Assembly: GCF_040802235.1 (NCBI RefSeq)
Contig: NC_133158.1
Coordinates: 15,092,001 to 15,156,000 of the forward strand
Direction: 5' to 3'
Length of the DNA stretch: 64,000 nucleotides
Source: Manis javanica
Lineage: Eukaryota > Chordata > Mammalia > Pholidota > Manidae
In this document: in pieces, positions 11,956 to 21,519 of the stretch
How the letters are laid out: every line of letters begins with the position of its first letter
Numbering within the stretch: the stretch's first letter is position 1
Translations under genes and position numbers: made by a program
The notes under the pieces: generated by a model
What the model was told of the DNA's origin: nothing
The model's database searches: none
The model's input: the letters and a program-made list of their open reading frames with translations, nothing else

Positions 11956-12292
11956 CGGTCGGAGGAACTTTTCCCAAACTTGCAGGCAGCGCCGAGCACG
12001 GTGCCAGGCGCCTTCTGCGAGAGGGAACCGGCGGCAGCGACTCCTGAGAGCCGGGGGGCTCACACGCCGGGGCGGCCCGGGCTGCCGTCCGCCCTTGGTC
12101 CGGCCCCACACCCAAGAGGGGGCGCGGGGCTCCCTCGGGCGCCGCGGGCGCAGCTCCGCGCGTCGCCTCCACAGGTGTGGCTCCGGAGCGGCCGCGCACC
12201 CGGGCCGGGAGGGGGCCCGGAGGACGAGGGGGCCAGGAGGGCGGGGACAGGCGGCCCCCGCCAGCGCCCTTCCTGCCCCGGGGCCCGCTCAC

Positions 12293-12376
12293 CTGGGACC
12301 TGGAGGCCAGGAGCGGGGGCCGGAGCGCCAGCTCTCTCAGAAGTTGCCCGGCCCGCGCCGCCACAGGGGACGCCAT
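12293..12376 (-). CDS. First coding exon of an unidentified gene, probable mitochondrial protein
   Basis: The ATG at 12376-12374 (minus strand) has a strong start context, with A at -3 and G at +4 (aagATGG). It opens 28 codons beginning MASPVAARAGQLLRELALRP and ending at a consensus donor, CAG|GTGAGC (GT at plus 12292-12291), in phase 0. The peptide is rich in Ala, Leu and Arg with a single acidic residue (Glu15). That composition is typical of an amphipathic mitochondrial targeting presequence. It sits immediately downstream of GC boxes inside CpG island 1. The frame is also open upstream to about 12589, but the upstream ATG gives an atypical Arg/Pro-rich extension, so this start is preferred. 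Later exons must lie to the left and were not found. I do not recognise the gene. The start and donor are seen; mitochondrial targeting is inference. Confidence 0.6.
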
Positions 12377-12420
12377 CTTAAACAGGAAACCGGGCGCCGG
12401 GGAGCGGCCTGAGCGCCGGC

Positions 12421-12452
12421 GGGGGCGGAGGGAGGCGGGGGCGGGGCGGGGC
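12421..12452. promoter_or_regulatory. Cluster of GC boxes (Sp1/KLF-type)
   Basis: Three GGGGCGG/GGGCGG-type motifs lie within 32 bases. They are 45-75 bases upstream of the minus-strand ATG, the right place for a TATA-less core promoter of that gene. Confidence 0.7.
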
Positions 12453-12503
12453 CCGGCCGAGGGGGACGCTGGCCGCGCCCCCGGGTCCGCGACCCGCGGC
12501 CGC

Positions 12504-12526
12504 CGCGCGCGCGCGCGCGCGCGCAC
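12504..12526. repeat. Alternating CG dinucleotide tract
   Basis: About 21 bases of uninterrupted alternating C and G, continuing one more step as AC. Such tracts can adopt Z-DNA and survive only where CpG is not methylated in the germ line, supporting an active CpG island. Confidence 0.9.
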
Positions 12527-12984
12527 CTGGCCGCCCGGTCCCAGCGGTGCCGGGCGGCGAAGCACTCTGTTCTCCCTCTCCGGCCTCAAGTCGCTGTTAG
12601 CATTCAGAGGCCCGGTGGCCTGTCACTATGTCGCCCCGGGCTACAACAGTGAGAGAAAAGCGGTCGTGGGGTTGAAACTGTACCTGGGGACAGACAGACA
12701 AGCGCACGCTAGCCGTTACCTGAGGGCTCAAGGGACCGGCCCACGGAGCCGGCGCCGTCGAACGGAGACCGCAGGGCTGGTCCGGGGGTCGCAGACGCCT
12801 TGCCTAGGGACGCAGTGTTTGAGCAGAGGGTTGGAGGAATAACGGGAGGCCCTCCAAAACTTAGGAAGATTTTTTTTTCTTATCCTTAACTGAAGATCAT
12901 TGCAAAGCTATTGAAGGATTTTAAGCCCAGTAATCACCGTTAGAAGAACAGACATAGGAGTTTACTGACTCTAAGCATAGTACA

Positions 12985-13165
12985 TGTGATAAAAATGACT
13001 ATAGCACATATGCCTAATATTTGCCAAGCACTTTACAAATACGAACTCAGTCTTCATAGCAACCTTTCCAGTAGGTACAAGTGTAAAATCACAATTTGGC
13101 AGAAGAGGAAACTGAGGCACAGCGAGGTTAAGTAATTTGTTCGAGGTCAGAGATCTGATAAGGAG
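12985..13165 (-). repeat. MIR SINE fragment
   Basis: 'gccaagcactttacaaatac', 'cagaagaggaaactgaggcacagcgaggttaagtaattt' and 'gaggtcagagatctgataagg' are antisense MIR, fairly well conserved. Confidence 0.85.
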
Positions 13166-13306
13166 TGGAAATGAGATCCAGTACAATGGATTCATGCTTT
13201 CTCTTCACCCTATTCAACACCATTTTAGAGTTGTTCTTTTTTTCCACTTATTCTTCAGCCTGTGATCATGAGGAAAGATTCAATGTAATAGAACTATAGC
13301 TGCTAG

Positions 13307-13340
13307 TTTCCTTCCTTCCCTCCTTCCCTCCTTTTTTTTC
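13307..13340. repeat. (TTCC)n simple repeat
   Basis: TTCC/TCCC units followed by a T run. Confidence 0.9.
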
Positions 13341-13354
13341 TTATTTTGACAAAT

Positions 13355-13640
13355 CAATGACAGAAAAGTTGCAAGAATATTACCCCAAAATGCCAAAATA
13401 TCTTTTACCCAGATTAATCACTTACATTTCACCCCGTTTCCCATCCTTAGTAGATATATAGATGCACAGATTGATAACCCACTTCTCATCACAATTTTAC
13501 CTGTTAGATTTAACATCCATTGATTATTGCTTCAATCAGGTATTATAATGACCATCACAAATGGTTAATTGTCTAAGTCCATCTTTTTCTACATTTTTTT
13601 GTTTACATTCTTCTCTGAGAAGAGTTTTATTTTTTCCCAC
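13355..13640 (-). repeat. L1 3' region fragment (old)
   Basis: 'agaaaagttgcaagaatattacc' and 'tatcttttacccagattaatcacttac' resemble antisense old L1 3' UTR text, like that at 62555-62785. Divergence is high. Confidence 0.45.
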
Positions 13641-13799
13641 ATTTCTTTCTTTACTCTTGTTTGCACTTGGAGCCATATGGACTCATGGGTTCCATTTTAT
13701 TCAGAGGCAAATCTATGCTCTTCCCTATTACATATGCTCTGCTGCCTCTGAATGTGCATCATTGACTCTGAATGGTCACGGACCACAGGAATCCTTCAA

Positions 13800-13935
13800 G
13801 GAGGTCCTACTGCTCTTCTCATTTTGCCAGAGAGAGACCCAGGCTGCAGAGAGGTTATGTAACTTCCCAGAGTAACACAGCTTGGGATCAGACCCCAGAG
13901 CTGGAGGCTAACCACTCTGCTCCACATTGTTCCCT
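13800..13935 (-). repeat. MIR SINE fragment
   Basis: 'ctgcagagaggttatgtaacttcccagagtaacacagc' and 'ggctaaccactctgctcca' match antisense MIR. Confidence 0.75.
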
Positions 13936-14695
13936 TGACATGAGTGCATCTGAAAGCCTACTTCAGCCATCATTACTCTTACTGGGTCTCCTACGTAGCC
14001 ATGATGAAACAAAGACTCTTTTCAATGTTTGTAGGCTGAATGTTTAGATTTGGTGGGAGCTTTGATGGTCTCAGGAGAAAGCCAACCACCTGTAGAATTC
14101 AATCAAAGGCTGTTTGTTCAGATATTTCTATGTATGGTAAGGGAGTCAGCTACTATCACTTTTCTTTCAACAGATGCTGGAAGGGGTTTGAAAGGAGAAT
14201 ACATTCTATAAAAGGCTTCTTAAGACTGTCTTTGATGAGATGTTCTATTAGGGAAGATTTTTGGAAGTGGAGTTGGGAGAGACTTTCTGATTGCCATTCA
14301 AGTACATATGACAGTCTTTGACTCACTATCTGCTATTACATAACTGGAGACATTCCAGGTTAGGTAGCATTGTATGAGTTTTCCTGTTTCACTTGGAAGA
14401 CTGGCTGGTATTCAACTTTGGGGCCCAAGTCTGTGTCAGCAATTCCTCAATGTCTTTACCCACAGTCTCATTCTGCCTTCTTTGTGGACATGGGGTTAGG
14501 AGAGATGGAGCAGAGGGGCACTGATACAGGATCTCCATCCAGTGCCTCATGCTGGGCCAGGATTAGAGGAGGTATATATACAATAAAAACACATAGGATG
14601 AGTCACACTTACTGAGTTGCTCCTAAGACTTCTCCCTATTTTCTTTCTCTTTCTTTTTTGCAAATAGAAAGCTCTTTGAGATCGGGCATTCTGCC
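13936..14695. other. Non-coding spacer
   Basis: No gene or repeat could be assigned. Open frames of 81-93 codons lack recognisable features. Confidence 0.4.
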
Positions 14696-14699
14696 AGAG

Positions 14700-14890
14700 T
14701 TCTGCACTGTGGTTTACTGAGACAAGCACTGGATTTTCAGTCAACTGGGATTAGATTCACAGCCCACCTCTACCCCTTACAAACCTGTGACCTGGGTAAG
14801 TACATACCTACTTCATAGGGTGGTAGTAAGTACTCTATGAGATGTTTGTAAAAACCTTGCACAGAGTAGGGCCCTAATAAGTCTTATTTT
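14700..14890 (+). repeat. MIR SINE fragment
   Basis: 'agcactggattttcagtcaactgggattagattcacagc', 'cacctctaccccttac', 'catagggtggtagtaagtactctatgag' and 'cttgcacagagtagggccctaataa' cover most of MIR. Confidence 0.75.
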
Positions 14891-15054
14891 TCTTCTTTTA
14901 ATAGGTTCTTAATAAATATTTATTTAATATCTAATGTGAAACACCAGAACCAGTCTGAGATGGGGCTTAGAAGGCCACAACACTTTGTAACTTATCTCAG
15001 TAGCACTCCAAAACTATGAAGATATATAAATGCTACATGAAAGTACCAAAAGTG

Positions 15055-15240
15055 TCTAAAGCAGTTTCCCCTAGGAAGAGAGTAAAGGTCAGTGACCAGG
15101 GAAACATTATATTTTTAAAGCTTCAAAAATACAGATTCCTAGACTCCTGTAGACCTAGTGAATCAAATCACATAGGCTGGGGTCTGGGATCTACATTTTA
15201 AATTATCTTCTCCAGAGCTTCCTTCACTTGAGAACTAAAA
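15055..15240 (+). repeat. MER5A-like hAT-Charlie relic
   Basis: 'aaaaatacagattcctagactcctgtagacctagtgaatcaaat' then 'ggtctgggatctacatttta' and 'cacttgagaacta' fit MER5A with a degraded left end. Confidence 0.6.
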
Positions 15241-15574
15241 AAGCAAACCAAACCATAGTGTCAAACTCTCAAGAAGTTTCCTGGTAAATCAAGACACTCC
15301 ACTTTCCTCCACGAGGTTCCTAAATGTAGAATGAAAATCTGATAAATTGTAGATGTAGGTAAGAACTGAACACTGCTTTCAGAAAGCCTTCCTTGACACA
15401 CTGATACAAAAACCTATCTTCTACCAGGGATCTAGGTCAGCTGCAACAGGTAGAAGTGTTGACTAAGGGTGAATAAACATCTGTTCTATGCTTTTTCTTT
15501 ATCAAAACTGCAATTATGGATTGCTTGAACAGTAACTATGTGGCCAAAGACAATAGCACTATAGAAAGTATTTT

Positions 15575-15880
15575 GTACTGGTAGTATCAGATTGAAGCAC
15601 AGAGATAGACATCAGACAGAGGGAGTTTAAGCCTTGACTCTGATTTAAAAGTTCCATGACCTTGGGCAAGTTATGCAGCATCAATTATTTTATGTGTCTA
15701 AAGGGCATTATAATAGTGCCTCCTTTGCCAATGAGATGCAGTGCGAAGTGCTTGAGATTCCAGTGGCTGTTATCCTCCAAGCTGTCTTAATTTAACTAAG
15801 AAATCCTTTTTCATGTTTGTTTCTTTAATATTTACATCTGTGAACCTCAGTTTCCCCATCAGTAAAATGAAGGCCAAGTA
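15575..15880 (+). repeat. MIR SINE fragment(s)
   Basis: 'ttccatgaccttgggcaagttatgcagcatcaa' (about 15650-15682) and a separate 'tgaacctcagtttccccatcagtaaaatgaagg' (about 15840-15873) are two MIR core matches, either one disrupted copy or two copies. Confidence 0.65.
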
Positions 15881-17200
15881 TGACAACATCTTATTTGAAC
15901 TGGGAGTTGGCAATGTAGCCTTTTCTTATGAAGTTCACATACATTGGAAGAAGTCCTAAAATTCCATGATGAAACTTTGGATTTAGAACACCCTGCCTAC
16001 ACTGTTTCTTACTCAGTTAATCATTCCAGGAAGAAAAATAAAAACAACAGTAGGCCCCACACCTTCTCTTTCATCTGGCAGTACATGTTAGCAGTGAAAT
16101 AATGTGCTCATTTTCATATCCACATTGATTACTCCAGGGGCCCTGGTTTGCAAAGCAGCATGTCATATAAAGCCTAGCACAGAATTAGTACATCTAGCAG
16201 TTCCAATGGTTGTTTATCATTACCTTTTCATTTAAGCATAAAAACCACTTGACAAATACAAACTCATTATAACCAGCTGAACTGAATAGAATTTTTAAAG
16301 AAACAACCCTAATTTTCATGAATAATGTATTTGAGTTCATGCTGCTTCATGTCAGAAATAAAAGATCAGTATTACAATGATGAAACAAAGGGCATTTGTG
16401 GATTTAGTTTGGTTATTATTTTTTTTAATGGACAATGAATTTCTTGAATTTACAGATGAAGAAAACTTTGGTCTTTCATTGTGTACATAGGTAATAGTCT
16501 GTTTCTGTTTGTGACAGCCATTTGAACCAATGCTTCAGTTGTATTATTTTCCAATGGCACAGAAATAACTTCCACTGTGCTAAAGTTATTTTTCCCCTCT
16601 TTGATAATGCATTAAAATTATTGATTGTGATGGCATTTCTCAGTAGCTTATTTGAATTATAAGGTGTCCAGAAGAAAAAAAATGTAAAATTCAAATATCT
16701 CCTCTGACAAAACTGCAGTGGCTCTAGAGAAATTCTATCTATATCCTGAAGAGAATTCAGGGGAGGCAAGTTTAGAGCAATGGTAACAGTCAAAGTCAAG
16801 ACGAAAAAGAAAGAAGAGTAAGGAACACCATAAACCTAGAGAATGAGCAGTCAGGGGCAACGTCAGCTGAAAAGATTAAATGTGGAGAACAAGATGTAAG
16901 GATAGAAACAAGGGCAATGACATTCTGTTGGCAGGGAGTTTGCAGATGGATGAAGAAGATGGTAAAACAGATGAGGAATATTTACACAAAGGACAGTGGA
17001 AGGACATGGACTGAAAGAGAAAAATGACACCAGACTTTGGGAAAGAAGTACCCTTCAGAAATAAAACCAGCATTCCCATTGCAATCAGAAGTCATGGAAT
17101 TTAGCACTTTCAATATTAAGACATCCTTCTTTTAAATACTAAACTAAAAATTAAAGGAGCATTCCATTTCGAACATCCTACATCATTAAGAAGGAAGCCG
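15881..17200. other. AT-rich non-coding sequence
   Basis: No gene was found. A 107-codon minus-strand frame at 16476-16799 has no recognisable family and is probably chance. Confidence 0.4.
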
Positions 17201-17204
17201 TGAC

Positions 17205-17400
17205 ATCAGTGGTCTTAACAGAATCCTTTTAGGAGGTTTTTAAAAAATGCCTCTTGGAGCCGTATCCTCCAGAAGTTCTGATTCAATAAGTATGTCTTGG
17301 GGCTCAGGGATCTGCATTTTTATAAGAAACTCTCCTACACACTTGTCTTTTTTGTAGGTGGTCTGTAGCTCATGGTTGGGTAAGCACTGACCCAGAGGTG
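17205..17400 (+). repeat. MER5A hAT-Charlie relic
   Basis: 'cagtggtcttaacagaatcc' at the left terminus, 'ccagaagttctgattcaataagtatgtcttggggctcagggatctgcattttta' in the body and 'tgggtaagcactga' at the right agree with MER5A across its length. Confidence 0.75.
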
Positions 17401-17469
17401 GGACTCTGACAAGGCTAGAGGGAAAGGACAGAAATCGCCCAGTTCTCCTCATGTCTCTCATTTCCTTTT

Positions 17470-17830
17470 ATATTTCTTATGCAACTTCTACTGTTCTATC
17501 CCTCCAAAATTAATTTCCTACACGAGGGCAAGGGGTATGGAATTAGGCTCCCAATGAAGTCTCCATGCTCTTCCCTCTGCCTGAACACCCTTCCCTGTTA
17601 CTCACCAGGCTCAGGCTCTCTCATCCCTCCTGTTGCAGTCACCCCCTCCAGGGGGCTTCCCTGAAGGAAAGACTGGGGGTCAGCTCAGGGGTTACCACCA
17701 GACAGTTACTGCACTCTTGTCTGCCTCTTTCTTGAGGATTTTACAATCTGCAATGACAGGCACTGTCTTCTTCAATGTTCTTATCTTGCTCACAGTATAA
17801 CACCTAGAACTGAATGACAGATAAATGGAA
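17470..17830 (+). repeat. L2 LINE fragment
   Basis: 'ctcttccctctgcctgaacacccttccc' and 'cttgaggattttacaatctgcaatgacaggcactgtctt' are sense L2 3'-region patterns. Confidence 0.55.
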
Positions 17831-18059
17831 ATGAAACTGGTACAAAAATCACCCTAATAAGAAAATTCAAAGATTCACTAATGTCTATAAATCTGTGAGT
17901 AACCCCGAACAAGAAAGGAAGTTGAGGCCCCTAAAGGGAAATAACCTGCCAATTGTCAACCTGACACTAGTGGTTTTTATACAATGTTCCTGGGTTCTTA
18001 GATGCCTTAGAGATTCCCCTGTCCTCTCTCCTCTCTCTCTCCCCCACACTCCCACACGC

Positions 18060-18190
18060 ATTGAACAATTATGTGCTTCCTCAAAGATTTCTTACTATCT
18101 TGTGTTATCCTCACCACTGCCCTATTTTACAGACATGCAAACTGAGTTTTCCAGTGGACGGTGTTGCTTGAGGTAATGAATAAGAGGAGG
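18060..18190 (-). repeat. MIR SINE fragment
   Basis: 'gttatcctcaccactgccctattttacagacatgcaaactgag' is antisense MIR core. Confidence 0.65.
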
Positions 18191-18224
18191 CCAATCTAAA
18201 TCAATCTGGGTTAGATTCTAGACC

Positions 18225-18450
18225 CATAATATCCAACACAATGTTTTGCAGTGATGGAATGGGCATATCTGTGCTGTCCAGTACCACAGTCATCATCCAT
18301 TTATGACTATTGAGCACTTGAAGCTGGCTAGTGAAACTAAGAAAATCAAGTTTTAATTTTATTTAATATTAATCTGTGTTTAATTTTTGAATAGCCACAC
18401 ATGGCTAGTGGCTACCATATTAGCCAGCATGAGTCTAGGTTGTCTAGATG
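18225..18450. repeat. Non-autonomous hAT-type DNA transposon relic
   Basis: 'gtgctgtccagtaccac', 'gactattgagcacttgaagctggctag' and 'agccacacatggctagtggctaccatattag' are hallmarks of a common mammalian MER-class hAT element with complementary ends. The exact family is not certain. Confidence 0.6.
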
Positions 18451-20060
18451 ATGTACAAACTTTGCACCATCACACTATTTCTTTAAGGGTACCCTCCCAT
18501 GAGTTCCAAACACAAGAATTTGGGTACCAATAGCTTATTAAAGGGATGATCCTAGGCAGCAGGTGAAGGAGTGGGAAAGTGAGTCAGAAAAGGTGGGAAA
18601 CTAATAAAGGCTGTGTTAATTGGTTGTAGGCAATTAAGGTTCATTTTCTTAGGGAACACTCAGAAAGACTATGAGACAACACACCCCTCATAATCCCATT
18701 GAGGGCTGAAGAAGTGATCCTGTTTGTCCATACTCCCTCACCTGGTTTCTTGAGGGCTGTTCCTGGGGGCACGTGCATACCTCCCTGCACCCCCCATACT
18801 TCCAGCCTGCCTCTCCTGTGGGACAGTCACACCCCTTGGCTAGATAAAAACCTCAGGGCAGAGACACAAGTGCCAGAGGCAGGCACTGCACTGCAAAGCT
18901 GCAGGGGGCTCAAGGGAAATCAAGGGCAAAGTGGGGTCAGGTAAAACTATATTGCCTCTCCCTCTAAACTGGGAAGATTAGCTTATGTTAGTACTTTGTG
19001 GGAGAAAAGGGCACTTGAGATTATGTTGGTAAGAAAGGTTCTGCCATTTAAAAAAAAAGAAAAGACAAAGAGAAAAGCTTCCAAACTACATATCTATACT
19101 GCGCTCCTGCCCATTTTCCTGAGCACCCCAATTACTGAATTTTACCCTGTTCTGTATCATTTCTAGCTCAGCATGGATGCTCTAACCACCACTGCAGCCT
19201 GGACCCTGCAATGTAGCCATAAAAAAGCCTACCCTGGACTTTCTCAGCAGAGACGTGAAGACACTCAAGTATTCCCACAAGAGAAGAGAATCAGAGGGAA
19301 CCTACACGTGTTTTGTGGGGTTTTTTTTTAAGAAGTAAAAAATACATTTTACAGCAGAAGTAGATAGAAGTGGTATAAGTAATGATTTCTTCTTCCCTAA
19401 TAACAGGCTTTGTTGAGCTCCCAAAAAAGCAAACATGTGATTATGATGGAAAAAAATTAACTGAAAGCCAAGTCAAAAAAGGCAGATCAGCTTCTGAAGA
19501 GGGCACAGTACTCTGCAGAGAAAGCTGGGCAAAGAGTCCTAGTCTCTCCACCTAGATTGTCTGCTGGTCCCTATGGCCTTGGGCTGAAAGAATGCAGAGA
19601 ACACCACATACTGTTTGTAAAAACCATGGCCAGCCTTGGAGGCTAAGGAGAGCTTAGCTACTTCAAAGAACCTGCCTAGAGAGATTTCTTCATACCACAA
19701 ACCTCTGTAAATTTATTTTCATTAATTCTGTTTTTTTTAAAAATAAAGGAATAACCTTACTTGAGAGTTAGGGCAGGAGTTTCAACAAGAATGAAGCCCA
19801 TAATACCACAGGGGAAAAGAATAGTGGTAGAGCAAAGTAAAAATTTTACATTCAAGTATTTCAAGTATCTAGAAGCTATTATGAAAATAAAACCACAATG
19901 ATTAGCAAATGATGTGAATAAAAAGTTCAGAAAAGAAGAGGCAGGAGTGGCCAATAAACCATGGAAAGAAGGGGTACCTTTATTGGTTGCACTGAAAAAA
20001 ATGCAAAGTAGAAGATAATAAATATTACCTATAAAAGTTGTTTATGATAGAATGCATATC
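18451..20060. other. Non-coding spacer
   Basis: No gene was found. A somewhat GC-richer stretch at 18690-18950 reads like an old repeat but could not be classified. T/A runs occur at 19051-19060, 19319-19332 and 19731-19747. Confidence 0.4.
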
Positions 20061-20342
20061 TGAGGACCGCCGTTTGAATAAGCCCATCTCAGAGAGACCT
20101 GGGTGTCATCTTAGCTAGACTACAAGCACCCTCCAGAGGACACGTCAGCAAGCCACAAGCCCACCTGTCCCCCTGACCCCTCGTTCCCTCAAAGAACGGG
20201 CCAAAAACCTGCCCATAAAAAGCCTCTTGACCTGCTAGAGACCCTTTTCCTTTGTTCTGCTGGCCAGAACAGAGGGGTCCCTCTCAGGTTCAGCAATAAA
20301 CCTGCTTGGACTGTTGAGTTCGCATCCCCTCTTTTTCTTTCA
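20061..20342 (+). repeat. Solo LTR, class-I (gammaretrovirus-like)
   Basis: The segment begins with TG and ends with CA, about 282 bases. It carries a TATA-like box (cataaaaag, 20214-20222) and a poly(A) signal AATAAA (20295-20300) about 75 bases downstream, followed by 'tgttgagttcgcatcc'. This U3-R-U5 order is typical of gammaretroviral LTRs. No primer-binding site or internal coding sequence follows, so it is probably a solo LTR. It ends about 170 bases before the second GC-rich block. Confidence 0.65.
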
Positions 20343-20360
20343 TCTATCCCCTCTGTGTTT

Positions 20361-20500
20361 TTTTTTTTTTTTTTAATAAAAATGACGATGTGTGTACAGT
20401 GTGGAAAAATGAGTATTCTTCTATCTTGTTAGTGGAAGTGTGAACTGGGACATCCTTCTAGAGGCAAATTTGCCAGTGTGTATATACTATAGGCCACATG
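20361..20500 (+). repeat. T-run and short L1 ORF2 fragment
   Basis: A T18-class run (about 20359-20376) precedes 'gttagtggaagtgtgaactgggacatccttctagaggcaaatttgcc', which resembles the L1 ORF2 segment that reads 'ggtacaacc...ggaaggcaatttgg'. Only about 100 bases remain. Confidence 0.45.
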
Positions 20501-20514
20501 CAGATACCTCCCCT

Positions 20515-21420
20515 GACTTTCAGGGCCCGACCTCCCTCGTCCCCCCGACGCCGCAGCCCTCACGGGCCGAGGAGGCGGTCTGCGGGCGCCGCTCCCCTCC
20601 TCCATTCGCGGCCACCGCCTGTCGCCCCCACCGCTCCGAACTCCTGGGTTCGCGTCTTGGCCCCGGGAGGGACCTGGTCTCTCGGGGGCCGGTTTCCCCA
20701 GGAGCAGAAGCGGCGCCCGTGAGGGGCGCTCGGGGGGGACCCGGGCCGCGAGGGGACCCGGGCGCCAGGTCGCGGCTCCGTCCCGGGTGGAGGCTCCCTG
20801 CGGGGTCCTTGGGGAGGCGAGGGGGCAGCGGCAGGGCGACGGTCCGGGGCCGCGGGGCCGGGACACCTGCGGGGAGCCTGCGGCGCGCGGCCTCCCCCGA
20901 GTCCGTCTCCCTCCTCGGGCCCGTCGAGGCGCCTCCTGCACCGGAGGAGGCTGTTTTCCCTTCTCGGAAGCGCCGCCTTTGCACCCGGCGTGGCGGCAGC
21001 CCCGCGAGCAAGCGGCCTCGGTCGCCCCCCGCCCCACCCCGGAGAGGAGGCTGCCCCCGGGGCCGGGCCGGGCCCTCCCCCGCGACGGCTTATCAGCCGG
21101 CGGAGAGCAGCTCGGTCGGCGCCCTCGGCCCAGCCCCGGGGAGGTGTTCCGGCCGCTGGGAGGCGGGAGCAGCCCCTGTTGCGTCCTTCCCTGGAATTCC
21201 TGCTCCCCTCTGTCCCCTCGAAAGGCATCAGTGTCTTCCTAGTGGAAGAGGACCGCCCCAGGTTTTTGTCCATGTCCCTCATCTGGGTTCTTGCTTCGCG
21301 CTCCAGAGCTGCCGGGTTTCCTGGCACACGGGGCGCCCGGGCAGATGGAGCAGGTGAGGTGGCTGTTGGTCCTGGGACAGGGGCCGCCCGGGAGGGTTCT
21401 GGCTGTTCATCTTTTGTGCT
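20515..21420. promoter_or_regulatory. CpG island 2 or GC-rich retrocopy
   Basis: About 0.9 kb of very GC-rich, CpG-dense DNA with abrupt edges in AT-rich surroundings. Open frames of 146-305 codons occur on both strands and in several frames, which is expected when TAA/TAG/TGA are rare, so none is called a gene. Two readings fit. (a) A promoter CpG island with a plus-strand exon ending at the donor at 21353|21354. (b) A retroposed copy of a GC-rich transcript, because the right edge carries two ATTAAA signals (21426-21431, 21442-21447) then an A8 run (21453-21460). No clear target-site duplication was found: only CCACAT is shared by the two flanks. Confidence 0.6.
21345..21353 (+). other. Candidate 3' end of an exon with splice donor
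   Basis: ATGGAGCAG is followed directly by GTGAGG, a consensus splice donor, at the right edge of CpG island 2. If used, it would give a plus-strand exon with start codon Met-Glu-Gln in phase 0, or a non-coding first exon. The Kozak context is only moderate (C at -3, G at +4). No partner exon was established. Confidence 0.25.
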
Positions 21421-21467
21421 TCTGTATTAAATTATTTAGGCATTAAACAAACAAAAAAAACCACATT

Positions 21468-21513
21468 GTGCCCTATGTGTTCCTTTCTCCCCGTGAGAGA
21501 ACACACAGGGCAC
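21468..21513. repeat. 15-bp inverted repeat (stem-loop)
   Basis: GTGCCCTATGTGTTC (21468-21482) pairs with 21499-21513 at 14 of 15 positions, loop 16 bases. It lies just right of the A-run that closes the GC-rich block. Confidence 0.8.
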
Positions 21514-21519
21514 TACACG

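Larger units (their letters stand above)
11960..12830. promoter_or_regulatory. CpG island 1, likely gene promoter
   Basis: This block is very GC-rich and CpG-dense and contrasts sharply with the AT-rich flanks. It holds a run of GC boxes (12421-12452), an alternating CG tract (12504-12526) and a minus-strand first coding exon just left of the GC boxes. There is no TATA box at the expected distance, as usual for housekeeping CpG-island promoters. Long open frames on both strands here (up to 223 codons) come from lack of stop codons in GC-rich DNA. Divergent plus-strand transcription is possible, but no plus-strand exon was established. Confidence 0.85.

Noticed and set aside
11866-12842. 223-, 221-, 133- and 105-codon frames in CpG island 1
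   Set aside because: Same compositional effect. Only the 28-codon exon with a Kozak start and consensus donor is retained.
20429-21430. Overlapping open frames of 146 to 305 codons on both strands in the GC-rich block
   Set aside because: Several frames are open at once in GC-rich DNA where stop codons are rare. None shows a recognisable domain, and composition is Arg/Pro/Gly/Ala throughout.
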